Shown here piece by piece: positions 32,303 to 40,825 of a DNA stretch of 64,000 bases (position 1 is the first letter of the stretch; the number at the start of each line of letters is the position of its first letter). Origin of the DNA: Microbacterium hominis NBRC 15708 (GTDB lineage Bacteria; Actinomycetota; Actinomycetes; Actinomycetales; Microbacteriaceae); the NCBI RefSeq assembly GCF_001592125.1, contig NZ_BCWI01000002.1, positions 124,001 through 188,000 of the forward strand, in the 5' to 3' direction. The position numbers were made by a program, and so were the translations under genes. The notes below the pieces were generated by a model that was not told the origin of the DNA, did no database searches, and worked only from the letters and a program-made list of their open reading frames with translations.

Positions 32303-32668
32303 TCAGGACGCGAGAAGGTCGGCGACGCGGCGGCGCAGCTCGCGCGGCGCGAACGGCTTCACGACGTAGTCGTCGGCGCCGGCCCCGCGGGCCGCGTCGA
32401 TGTCGCTCTGCGCCGACTTCGCCGTCAGCATGATGATGCGCGTCTCGTCGAAGGCGTGGTCCTGGCGCAGCGTGCGGCACACCTCGATGCCCGTCATCCC
32501 CGGCATCATCCAGTCGAGCACGATCAGGTCGGGACGCTGCGCGGATGCCGCCGCGAGGCCGCGCTGGCCGTCGCCCGCGACATCGACCGAATGGCCGGCG
32601 ATCGTCAGCACGGTGCGCACGAGTTCGGCGACGTCGGCGTCATCGTCGACCACGAGCACATGCGCCAT
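32303..32668 (-). CDS. CheY-like single-domain response regulator
   Basis: 121 aa, receiver domain only: VLVVDDDAD acidic pocket, phosphoacceptor Asp in LIVLDWMMPGMTG, Thr in MLTAKS and Lys in DDYVVKPF. With no output domain it should act by protein contact or phosphotransfer. The ATG at 32668 has GGAGG at 8-nt spacing; a GTG at 32683 is possible. Divergent from two histidine kinase genes, which are likely partners. Confidence 0.88.
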   Translation of the reverse strand: MAHVLVVDDDADVAELVRTVLTIAGHSVDVAGDGQRGLAAASAQRPDLIVLDWMMPGMTGIEVCRTLRQDHAFDETRIIMLTAKSAQSDIDAARGAGADDYVVKPFAPRELRRRVADLLAS

Positions 32669-32719
32669 GGGTGTGGCCTCCACCGAGTCTGCCCCTCGTG
32701 TACCTAGTTTCCACCCCGA

Positions 32720-34459
32720 TTGCCATTAGCGTACTCGTATGAGAGCCCCCGGGGTGGAATACTCCGTCGCACACCGACCCGCGGCTCTCCGTCGTCGCCC
32801 CCGCAGCGCCGCGCGCAGCAATGGCGCGCGGTCGCGTTCTGGGTGGGCGGCAGCGCGCTCATCTTCGGCCTCTCCTTCCTGGCCGTCGCCTTCGCACTCC
32901 CGGGGATGGTCGTGGCATTGTGGTGGCCCGCTGCGGGGGTCTCGGCCGTGCTGGTGCTGCGTGCCCGGGCGGCGCACCGGCCGTCGGCGGTCGCGATCGT
33001 GCTCGTGGTCACCACTCTCGGTAACCTCTTCGCCGGTCGGCCGGTGGGAGTCAGCGCCCTGTACGGCGCGGCGAACGCGGTCGAGGTGGCACTGCTGGCC
33101 TGGCTGCTCCTGCGCGGCCGGGAGGACGCACGTCTGCGCACCACGAACGACGCCGTGCGCTTCGTCGCCTGGGCGGCCGTGGCGGCGTTGGTGTTCGCGC
33201 TCACGATCGCGCTGATCAACGCGGTGCTCGGAAGCGCCGACGCGCTGCCCGCCGCGCTCGCGACGGGCGCGTCGCACTTCTCCGCCGTGCTGCTGATCGT
33301 GCCGCTCGCGCTCTTCGATCCGCAACCCCAGTCGCCGCCGGCCGCCAGCGAGCTGGTCGGCCAGTTCATCCTCATGGTCGTCGTGCTCGCGGCGGGACTC
33401 GGCCCCCTGACACGGCTTCCCCTCGCGTTCCTCGTCTTCGTTCCGCTCGCGTGGGCGACACTGCGTTTCCCGCCGCTGCTCGCACACCTGCAGGCGCTCG
33501 CCATCGCGGTCGTCACGGTCGTGTACAGCAGGGTGAGCGTCGGTGTGTTCGCCACCTCGACCATCGACACGACCGAGCTGTCGATCACGGTGACGATCTT
33601 CCTCTCGGCGATCGCGATCTTCGCGGTGTCGACCACCACCGAGCGCAACGAGTCCCTCGTCAACGCGCGCACGGCCGTGGATGCCGCCGAGACGGCCGCC
33701 GAAGCGGCGCGGGCGACCGCCGCGACGCTGCAGGTGCGCTACGACCTGGAACGCCAGCGTCAAGACTTCCTCTCCACCACCAGCCACGAGCTGCGCACGC
33801 CCGTCACGATCATCGCGGGCTACACCGAGCTCCTCGGCGAGATCGATCTGCCGAGTGAGGCGAGGCCGTGGGTGGACGCGATCCACCGCAACACCGGACG
33901 CCTCGCCGGCATGCTCGACGACCTCCTCTCCTTCAGCCGCACGCAGGCCGAGCGTCCACGGCCCACCGACATCGCCGCCACCGATCTGGTGACCACCGTC
34001 GTGAGCCGGCACGTCGAGGTCGCCTCCGCGCGAGATCTCGCCGTCACGGTGGGGGCGATCGGCGATCTCGGCGTCATCGCCGATCGCGACGACGCCATCC
34101 GCGCCCTCGGCAACCTGGTCTCCAACGCCGTGAAGTTCACGCCGGACGGCGGTCGCGTCCACATCGAGGCGACCGACGTCGCCGGCGACGTCATGATCAC
34201 CGTCAGCGACACCGGTCCCGGCATCGGTCCCGACGCGCTGGGCCAGGTCTTCGATCCCTTCTACCGCGGAGAGCAGTCCGAGGTGCGCGCCATGCCCGGC
34301 ACGGGACTGGGACTGCCGATCGCGCGTATGCTCGCGCGGCGCAACGGGGGCGAGGTCATGCTCGTGTCCCTTCCCGGTCACGGCACGAAGGCCACGCTGC
34401 TCCTTCCTCGCGTCGGTGGCGCGGACGACCTGGATGAGAGCGCGGAGGACGCTCAATAG
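32720..34459 (+). CDS. MASE1-type membrane histidine kinase
   Basis: 579 aa. About eight hydrophobic helices (40-305) of MASE1 type, a short coiled coil (about 315-350), HisKA with His356 in FLSTTSHELRTPVTII, and HATPase_c with N-box LVSNAVKFTPDGG, G1 DTGPGIG and G2 GTGLGLPIA. All catalytic motifs are present. The start is the TTG at 32720; no ATG or GTG occurs in frame before the first helix. The kinase gene 34479 follows after 19 nt. Confidence 0.85.
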   Translation: MPLAYSYESPRGGILRRTPTRGSPSSPPQRRAQQWRAVAFWVGGSALIFGLSFLAVAFALPGMVVALWWPAAGVSAVLVLRARAAHRPSAVAIVLVVTTLGNLFAGRPVGVSALYGAANAVEVALLAWLLLRGREDARLRTTNDAVRFVAWAAVAALVFALTIALINAVLGSADALPAALATGASHFSAVLLIVPLALFDPQPQSPPAASELVGQFILMVVVLAAGLGPLTRLPLAFLVFVPLAWATLRFPPLLAHLQALAIAVVTVVYSRVSVGVFATSTIDTTELSITVTIFLSAIAIFAVSTTTERNESLVNARTAVDAAETAAEAARATAATLQVRYDLERQRQDFLSTTSHELRTPVTIIAGYTELLGEIDLPSEARPWVDAIHRNTGRLAGMLDDLLSFSRTQAERPRPTDIAATDLVTTVVSRHVEVASARDLAVTVGAIGDLGVIADRDDAIRALGNLVSNAVKFTPDGGRVHIEATDVAGDVMITVSDTGPGIGPDALGQVFDPFYRGEQSEVRAMPGTGLGLPIARMLARRNGGEVMLVSLPGHGTKATLLLPRVGGADDLDESAEDAQ

Positions 34460-34478
34460 ACTGCCGTGTGAGGAACCG

Positions 34479-36131
34479 ATGACCACCCCCCGCGTCGAGA
34501 GTCGATGGGCCGACAGCCAGCTGATCGGCACCGTCGTCAGGTCCGTGTGGCAGTGGCAGCTCGTGGTCGCCTTCAGCACGGTCGCGGTCGCCGTGGGCAT
34601 CGCGCTGCTCGATCCGCACCTCTTCGGCGACATCGCCTTCCTCGCCGGCCTCACCGCCATCGCGGGCGCCACGATCGCCGCGATCGTGATCCCCTGGGCG
34701 CGCCACCGCGACGCCGTCGTCGCGCTGCCCCTGTTCGACGCCGCCGCCATCGGGTTGCTCGCGATGTCCGACGAAGCGCTCGGCTACCTCTGGGTCATCC
34801 CCATCGCGTGGGTCGCGACCTACTACTCGATGGCGGCCGTCACCGCCGCGCTGGTGGTCGTGCTGGCCCTCCAGCTGTGCCGCTGGGCCGTTCCGGGCAG
34901 CGCCGCCGCCTCGCCGCTCGAGATCGTCATCGTCCTGCTCGCGCTGGGCTTCCTCGGCGTCGCGATGAACCAGGGCGCGCGACGAACACGGGCGTTCCGC
35001 CTCCTCATCCGCCGCCAGTCCCGGCAGCTCGACCGCTCGGTCGCGCGGATGACCGTCCATGAGGACCGCGCCAACGGACTGTTCGACACGATCAGCACCG
35101 CGCTCGCCCGTGTCGACGACCGCGGTCAGCTCGATCTCGCGAACGCCGCGTACCGGCACCTCTACGCCTACGACAACGACGACTACCGGCATCCCCCGCG
35201 CGCCGTCGAGTACGACGGCTATCGCGGCACGGCGCTGCCGCGCGAATCGACCTCCATCGCGCGCGCCGGACGCGGCGAGCGCACCGAGAACGAGCTGCTG
35301 TGGCTCTACGACGCGAGCGGCAACTGGCGCGCGCTGTCGCTGTCGATCCGGGGTCGCACCGTGATGCAGGAGTCGGCGCCCGACGCGGAGGTCTCGATCA
35401 TCCAGCTCGACGACGTGACCGCGCACGAGTTCGAGCGTCGACAGCAGCGCGCGGCGACCAGCGCCGTCTCCCACGAGCTGCGCAACCCCCTGACGGTGAT
35501 CCTCGGGCACGCCGACCTGCTGCTCGACAGCGACGAGCTCACGCCCGCGCAGCGAGAGCACGCCGCGCTCATCGAGGGCGCGGCCGAGCGGATGATCACG
35601 CTCACGGCATCCTTGCTCGACACGCACCGCACGACCGATCACGCCGACGGATTCGATCTGCGCGGGCTCTCGATCGCCACGGTCGACGCCTTCGCGCCGG
35701 CCGCGGCCTCGGCCGACATCGATCTCACCCGCGACGGCGACGAGCCGCTCCCGGTCGCGGGGGACGGCTTCCGGATGCGTCAGGTGGTCGACAACGTCAT
35801 CAGCAACGCCATCAAGTACACACCGCGCGCCGGGACGGTCCGTGTGTGGACGACCCGAGAGGGGGACGAAGCCGTGCTGCGCGTCGCGGACTCCGGCATC
35901 GGCATCGCGCCGTCCGATCTGGATAGTGTGTTCGTACCGTACTTCCGCGCCCGCAGCGCCACCGCGAGCGGCATCGCCGGCACCGGCCTCGGGATGTCGA
36001 TCGCGCGCACGATCGTGGAGGAGAACGGTGGCACCATCGCCCTGGACAGCGCGCTGGGATCGGGAACGACCGTCACGGTCCGCCTCCCTCTGACGCACGG
36101 ACGAGACGACGAGAGCGGGGACCAGGCGTGA
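34479..36131 (+). CDS. PAS-containing membrane histidine kinase
   Basis: 550 aa. Helices at about 25-165, a PAS-like domain (about 195-315), HisKA with His332 in AATSAVSHELRNPLTVI, and HATPase_c with N-box VISNAIKYTPRAG, DSGIGIA and GTGLGMSIA. ATG at 34479 has GAGGAAC upstream, and a TAGACT -10-like box (34457-34462) overlaps the preceding stop. Its end overlaps the next gene (GTGA). It shares layout with the upstream kinase but has an extra PAS input. Confidence 0.88.
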   Translation: MTTPRVESRWADSQLIGTVVRSVWQWQLVVAFSTVAVAVGIALLDPHLFGDIAFLAGLTAIAGATIAAIVIPWARHRDAVVALPLFDAAAIGLLAMSDEALGYLWVIPIAWVATYYSMAAVTAALVVVLALQLCRWAVPGSAAASPLEIVIVLLALGFLGVAMNQGARRTRAFRLLIRRQSRQLDRSVARMTVHEDRANGLFDTISTALARVDDRGQLDLANAAYRHLYAYDNDDYRHPPRAVEYDGYRGTALPRESTSIARAGRGERTENELLWLYDASGNWRALSLSIRGRTVMQESAPDAEVSIIQLDDVTAHEFERRQQRAATSAVSHELRNPLTVILGHADLLLDSDELTPAQREHAALIEGAAERMITLTASLLDTHRTTDHADGFDLRGLSIATVDAFAPAAASADIDLTRDGDEPLPVAGDGFRMRQVVDNVISNAIKYTPRAGTVRVWTTREGDEAVLRVADSGIGIAPSDLDSVFVPYFRARSATASGIAGTGLGMSIARTIVEENGGTIALDSALGSGTTVTVRLPLTHGRDDESGDQA

Positions 36132-37240
36132 CCGAGATCGAACCGCTGCTCATCACCCTGTCGACGGTCTGCACGGCCATCATGATCGGCCTGGGCTTCC
36201 TGCCGCATCCCTCCCGTGAGTCCGCGATCTGGTCGAGCGCCTTCGTCGCCGCGATGGTCGCGACCTATTTCGATGCGGCGTCCGAGACCCTCGGCGGTGC
36301 CTGGCCGCGCGCCCTCGCGGAGGCCCTCAACGTCGCGGCGCTCGGCCTGGTCTGGGTCGGCATCCGGGTGCGCATCGGACGACGCCACGTGCTGCTCGTG
36401 CCGACGCTGCTCGTGTCGGCGCTGGTGGCGGTCGCGCTCGCGGTGAGCGCCGACACCGAGGCGCAGCCGCTCGTCCTCGCCGTCGGGCTCGTGCTCGTCG
36501 CCGCCGTGTCGGCCGCCATCGCCATCGAGCTGTTCGCGGTGCGCTCCGCACAGCGCGCCGCGACCATCCCGCTCACCATCGCCGCGGGGCTCATCAGCGT
36601 CTTCGCCCTCATCTGGTTCGTATCGGGCCTCGTCCGTCATGCGGAGGACAGCATCGGCACGCTCCTCATGGCGCAGCAGTATGCCCCCGCCGTCGCGGTG
36701 GTCACGCTGGTCACCGCCCTGGTGTCGCTGCTCCTGCTCGTACGCACGGAGGCGCCCGTCGCCGACGAGGACGCGCCCACCGGGTTCCGCGCCGTCGCCG
36801 TCGATCGCCTCGTCCGCGCCGAGCGCTTCGACGACGCGTGGTGGTCGCTGCTCGACGTGCGCCTCGACGATCCCCTCGCACTGCGCGAAGCCTCCAGCGC
36901 GCTCGCCTACACCCGCGTGCTCGACCGCTTCGCCGCGGACGTGTCGGCCGTCTTCCCCGCCGAAGCCGACCTCGACCGCGTCGAGCCGAACCGCATGCTC
37001 GTGCTCCTGCCGCGGCACGAGGCCGCGGTGCGGCCGATGCTGCGTTCGCTGCTGGAGCGTGTGTCGACGGTGTCGAGCGACCAGTCCATCGATGTGCGAC
37101 TGTCGGCCAGCATCGGATGGGCGAGCGTCTCGCTCATCGGCTACGACCTCGACGACCTCATCGCCGCCGCCGCGGCCGCGGCCGACGAGGCCCAGCTGTC
37201 CGGCGGCGACCGCTGGGAGCGCGCGAGCATCGTCGCCTAG
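36128..37240 (+). CDS. Membrane protein with degenerate GGDEF-like C-terminal domain
   Basis: 370 aa, GTG start coupled to the upstream kinase. About seven hydrophobic helices (residues 8-205). The soluble C-terminus ends in VRLSASIGWASV and YDLDDLIAAAAAAADEAQLSG, which resembles the last strands and helix of a GGDEF domain. The GGD/EEF active-site motif is absent, so diguanylate cyclase activity is not expected; it may sense or bind a nucleotide (inference). The similarity is by eye only. Last gene of the kinase unit. Confidence 0.6.
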   Translation: MTEIEPLLITLSTVCTAIMIGLGFLPHPSRESAIWSSAFVAAMVATYFDAASETLGGAWPRALAEALNVAALGLVWVGIRVRIGRRHVLLVPTLLVSALVAVALAVSADTEAQPLVLAVGLVLVAAVSAAIAIELFAVRSAQRAATIPLTIAAGLISVFALIWFVSGLVRHAEDSIGTLLMAQQYAPAVAVVTLVTALVSLLLLVRTEAPVADEDAPTGFRAVAVDRLVRAERFDDAWWSLLDVRLDDPLALREASSALAYTRVLDRFAADVSAVFPAEADLDRVEPNRMLVLLPRHEAAVRPMLRSLLERVSTVSSDQSIDVRLSASIGWASVSLIGYDLDDLIAAAAAAADEAQLSGGDRWERASIVA

Positions 37241-37251
37241 GCCGTCCCCCT

Positions 37252-37257
37252 TAGGAT
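37252..37257 (+). promoter_or_regulatory. -10 box of the DUF4012 gene (leaderless)
   Basis: TAGGAT lies 7 nt before the GTG at 37265, so transcription should start at or next to the start codon. Confidence 0.5.
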
Positions 37258-37264
37258 CAGTGGC

Positions 37265-39055
37265 GTGAGCCCACTCCCCCGTCCGGCGCGCACCGCGGGC
37301 CGCGCCTTCGCCTGGATTCTGGCCGGCGCCCTGGTGCTCGGCCTCTTCGCCGCCGTGTGGATCGGTGTGCGCGGCGCGATGGCCTACCAGCACCTCACCC
37401 GCATCCAGACCGGAGCCGACGACAGCACGGCGGCCCTCGCGGACGACCCGGCGGCGGCCGCCCCGACCCTCGCGCGGCTTGCGACGGATGCGGCGGCCGC
37501 GCACGAGCTCACGTCCGACCCGATCTGGGCCCTCGCCGCGCACACACCGTGGATCGGCCCGCAACTCGCGGCGTTCGGCACGGTCGCGGCCGCCTCCGAC
37601 GAGCTGCTCCGCGAGAGCCTCCTGCCGCTCGCCACCGCCGCGCAGGGCATATCGGTCGACGCGCTGCGCCCTGTCGGCGGGCGCATCGACACGAGCGTGC
37701 TCACCGGTATCGCCGCACCGGCGCAGGATGCCGCGACGAAAGCGACCTCGGCGGCGGAGGCGGTTCAGGAGATCGATCGCACGCCCCTGGTCGGCGTGGT
37801 CGGCACGGCCGTCGACCGCGCCGACGACCTGTTCACGCGGGTCGCGACCGCCGTGGACACCGTGTCGCGCACCGCGCAGCTGCTGCCCGACATGCTCGGC
37901 CAGAACGGTCCCCGCAACTATCTCGTGCTCGTGCAGAACAACGCCGAGTGGCGCTCACTGGGCGGGATCGCCGGCGCGGCCATCGTGGTGCACACCGAAG
38001 GCGGCGCACTGTCCCTGTCGGGCACGCTTTCCTCGCGCGACTTCCCCCGCGGCTACGACGAGCCGGTCGCTCCGCTCTCGGAGGAGGTGGTCGGCATCTT
38101 CGACACCAAGCCCGCCCGCTACTTCCAGAACCTCACCCAGATCCCCGACTTCTCGGTGGACGGCCCGATCGCGCGCGCGATGTACCGGCTGAAGAGCGGC
38201 AGCGACGTCGACGGCGTGCTCGCGGTCGACCCGGTCGTGCTGTCGTACCTGTTGAAGACCACCGGCCCCGTCTCGCTGCCCACCGGCGACACCCTGACCG
38301 CCGAGAACGCGGTCCCTCTGCTCCTGAACGAGGTGTACCTGCGCTACACGAACCCGGCTGAACAAGACGCCTTCTTCGCCGGCGCCGCCGGAGCGGTCTT
38401 CCAGGCTCTCGCGGACGGGCGCGGCTCGGCATCCGGGCTCATCGAAGCCCTCACGCGCGCGGGTGAGGAACACCGCCTCCTCGCCTGGAGCGCCGATGCC
38501 GACGAGCAGAAGCTCATCGACGGCACCGTCGTCGCGGGTCAGCTTCCCGTCACCGACGCCCGCACCGCGCGTTTCGGCGTCTACCTGAACGACGGCACCG
38601 GCTCCAAGATGAGCTACTACACCGAGCCGGACGTCTCGCTCGCCTGGGCTTCCTGCCTCCCCGCCGGAACGGTGGCGTCGAGGCAGCTCACGCTCCAACT
38701 GACGCTCACCAGTCGCGCACCGGCGGATGCCGCCGAGTCGCTTCCGTCTTACGTCACGGGCGGCGGCAACTTCGGCACGCCCGCGGGAACGACGGAGGTC
38801 GTCGGCAACCTCTACCTGCCCGAGGGGTTCGAGCTGGTCTCCGCCGAAGCGACCAACGGTGCCGGGTTCGCCGGCGGCATGCACGAGGGGCGGCGCGTTC
38901 TGACGTTCGACATCGATCTCGATCCCGGAGCATCGACAGGGCTGACCGTCATCGTCCGCGCGACGACGCCCGTCGCCGATGCCCAGGCGCTCGTGACCCC
39001 GACGGCGGATGCCCGTCGCAGCCCCGTCGTCGTGGCGACGTGCGGGGTCGGTTAG
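37265..39055 (+). CDS. DUF4012-family exported protein
   Basis: 596 aa, GTG start. One N-terminal helix (about 13-36) anchors a large outside domain. The segment GPRNYLVLVQNNAEWRSLGG and the following GVLAVDPVVLSYLLKTTGPV and LLNEVYLRYTNPAEQDAFF are the hallmarks of DUF4012, common in actinobacterial polysaccharide loci. The function is unknown. It shares regional context with the LPXTG, GH6 and GT2 genes. Confidence 0.82.
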   Translation: MSPLPRPARTAGRAFAWILAGALVLGLFAAVWIGVRGAMAYQHLTRIQTGADDSTAALADDPAAAAPTLARLATDAAAAHELTSDPIWALAAHTPWIGPQLAAFGTVAAASDELLRESLLPLATAAQGISVDALRPVGGRIDTSVLTGIAAPAQDAATKATSAAEAVQEIDRTPLVGVVGTAVDRADDLFTRVATAVDTVSRTAQLLPDMLGQNGPRNYLVLVQNNAEWRSLGGIAGAAIVVHTEGGALSLSGTLSSRDFPRGYDEPVAPLSEEVVGIFDTKPARYFQNLTQIPDFSVDGPIARAMYRLKSGSDVDGVLAVDPVVLSYLLKTTGPVSLPTGDTLTAENAVPLLLNEVYLRYTNPAEQDAFFAGAAGAVFQALADGRGSASGLIEALTRAGEEHRLLAWSADADEQKLIDGTVVAGQLPVTDARTARFGVYLNDGTGSKMSYYTEPDVSLAWASCLPAGTVASRQLTLQLTLTSRAPADAAESLPSYVTGGGNFGTPAGTTEVVGNLYLPEGFELVSAEATNGAGFAGGMHEGRRVLTFDIDLDPGASTGLTVIVRATTPVADAQALVTPTADARRSPVVVATCGVG

Positions 39056-39058
39056 ACT
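39053..39058 (+). promoter_or_regulatory. -10 box of the first LPXTG gene
   Basis: TAGACT overlaps the TAG stop of the DUF4012 gene and would give a leader of about 60 nt before the ATG at 39124. Confidence 0.45.
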
Positions 39059-39123
39059 CCCTGCAACCGCGACAACCGCCGAGCTCCACCGAGGCCGCAC
39101 CGCAGATCGCAGGGAGAAGCTCC

Positions 39124-39696
39124 ATGACCCGCTCGCACCGCTCCACCGACCGGCTCCGCGTCGCACGCGTCGCGGGGGCGAGCCTGCTGGGCGCCGCGCT
39201 GGCGCTGTCCCCGGTCGCCGCCCAGGCGTCGACGATCTACCCGCCGGTCGACTCCTGCACGAGCTCCCCGGCGAGCGTGCCCGCGGGCGGCACGCTGTCG
39301 TTCGTCTGCGCGTCCGGCACCTTCGCCGCGAACGAGCCCGTGACGATCACCGTCACCGGCGAGAACGGTCGCGACGTCGCGTTCGGCATCGTGCGCTTCG
39401 CGATCAGCACGGGCAGCGTCACGCGCACCTCCGACGCCACCGGCGCCCTGCCCGCCGTGGGCATCACCCTCCCTCAGAACGCGAGCGGGGTCTACAACAT
39501 CGCGGCGATCTCCCGCAGTTCCGCGGGCGGCACGGCGAGCACCTCCATCACGGGGGCGGACGGGCTGCCGAGCACCGGCGGCGACAGCGGCCAGCTGGTC
39601 GGCGTCTGGGTGGGCGGCGGCGCGCTCGTCCTCGCGGGCGCCACCGTGCTGATCGCCCTCGCCGCGCGGCGGCGACGCGACCGCGACGATCGCTGA
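39124..39696 (+). CDS. LPXTG wall-anchored surface protein (first paralog)
   Basis: 190 aa. Signal peptide ending near AQAS; an Ig-like beta domain (TFAANEPVTITVTGENGRD, NASGVYNIAAISR); sorting signal LPSTGGDSG, hydrophobic segment GGGALVLAGATVLIALAA and RRRRDRDD tail. ATG at 39124 with AGGGAGAA upstream. Strongly similar in its C-terminal half to the protein at 45242-45760. Sortase is not in this window. It probably displays a binding or adhesive domain (inference). Confidence 0.85.
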   Translation: MTRSHRSTDRLRVARVAGASLLGAALALSPVAAQASTIYPPVDSCTSSPASVPAGGTLSFVCASGTFAANEPVTITVTGENGRDVAFGIVRFAISTGSVTRTSDATGALPAVGITLPQNASGVYNIAAISRSSAGGTASTSITGADGLPSTGGDSGQLVGVWVGGGALVLAGATVLIALAARRRRDRDDR

Positions 39697-39711
39697 CGGA
39701 CCAGCACCCGC

Positions 39712-39717
39712 TACAGT
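39712..39717 (+). promoter_or_regulatory. -10 box of the GH6 gene (leaderless)
   Basis: TACAGT, 6 nt before the GTG at 39724. Confidence 0.45.
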
Positions 39718-39723
39718 TCAGGA

Positions 39724-40737
39724 GTGTCCTCCTCCCCCCGCAGGCGCATCTCCCGCCGCGCGATCGTCATCACCGCGATCTCAGCGGGAGCCGTCCTCGT
39801 GCTCGGCGCGATCGCCGTCGTCGGGGTCTTCATCACCCAGGGGGTGCACGCCGTGCTCGCACAGCCGCCCGCCGTCGGCACGACCGTCATCGCGCCCGAG
39901 CAGTCGAAGGCGCGCGTCGCGCTGGACCACATCGACATGGCGGCCGACGCCACCGCCGCCACGCAGTATCTCGCCGCCCAACCGACGGCCTACTGGCTCA
40001 CGCCCGAGCAGGATCCGATCGGCACGGTCGGCGGCACGGTGCTCAGCCTCATCGCGCAGGGCCGCGACCAGGGCCGTGCGACCGCGATGGTCGTCTACGG
40101 GCTGCCCGACCGTGACTGCGGCAACCACTCCGCCGGCGGCCTGTCGCCCGACGATTACCCGCGCTGGGTGCGCGAGATCGGCAAGGCGCTGAAGACGGCG
40201 CCCGACGAACAGAAGATCGTGGTGCTCGAGCCCGACAGCATCGCTCTGACCAGTGAGTGCGGCGACATCCCGACGCGGGCGAAGTATCTCTCCGACGCCG
40301 TCGACGCACTGAGCTCGACCGGCACCTGGATCTATATCGACGGCGGCCACAGCGCCTGGCACAGCGCCGACGAGATGGCCGATCTCATCGGCCAGATGGG
40401 CATCATCGACCGGGTGCGCGGCGTCGCGACCAACGTGTCGAACTATCAGTCGACCTACGACGAGTTCGCCTACGCCCACGCCCTGTCCGCACGGCTCGGC
40501 GGCACGCATGCGGTGATCGACACCTCCCGCAACGGCCTCGCGACCGCGGGGGCCACCTGGTGCAACCCTTCCGGGCAGCGGGTCGGCGACCCCGGCGGCA
40601 CCTTCGGCGACGACGTCGTCGACACCAACCTGTGGATCAAGCCCCCGGGCGAGAGCGACGGCACCTGCAACGGCGGCCCGGACGCCGGGCGGTGGTGGCC
40701 GCAGGCAGCGGAGGAGCTCACGCGCGACGTCCGCTGA
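39724..40737 (+). CDS. GH6 family endoglucanase/cellobiohydrolase-like enzyme
   Basis: 337 aa, GTG start. One N-terminal helix (about 13-38) may stay as an anchor. The GH6 signature VVYGLPDRDC (Asp131) is followed by VVLEPDSIAL with Asp171, the likely general acid, and by LWIKPPGESDG. GH6 enzymes hydrolyse beta-1,4-glucans with inversion. The adjacent processive GT2 suggests that it acts on the polymer that enzyme makes (inference). No carbohydrate-binding module is present. Confidence 0.9.
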   Translation: MSSSPRRRISRRAIVITAISAGAVLVLGAIAVVGVFITQGVHAVLAQPPAVGTTVIAPEQSKARVALDHIDMAADATAATQYLAAQPTAYWLTPEQDPIGTVGGTVLSLIAQGRDQGRATAMVVYGLPDRDCGNHSAGGLSPDDYPRWVREIGKALKTAPDEQKIVVLEPDSIALTSECGDIPTRAKYLSDAVDALSSTGTWIYIDGGHSAWHSADEMADLIGQMGIIDRVRGVATNVSNYQSTYDEFAYAHALSARLGGTHAVIDTSRNGLATAGATWCNPSGQRVGDPGGTFGDDVVDTNLWIKPPGESDGTCNGGPDAGRWWPQAAEELTRDVR

Positions 40738-40770
40738 GCGGGCCGCGGTCCCGCGGCGCTCCGCCGTGGC

Positions 40771-40776
40771 TAGACT
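40771..40776 (+). promoter_or_regulatory. -10 box of the long-linker response regulator gene
   Basis: TAGACT; the predicted transcript start near 40783 gives a leader of about 43 nt. Confidence 0.45.
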
Positions 40777-40825
40777 GTGGCTCACCACCCTGCTCCACAC
40801 CCCCCTAATGGAGAACCTCGGGCCC

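Noticed and set aside
36128..37240. Active diguanylate cyclase
   Set aside because: The C-terminus only resembles the end of GGDEF domains; the active-site motif is missing.
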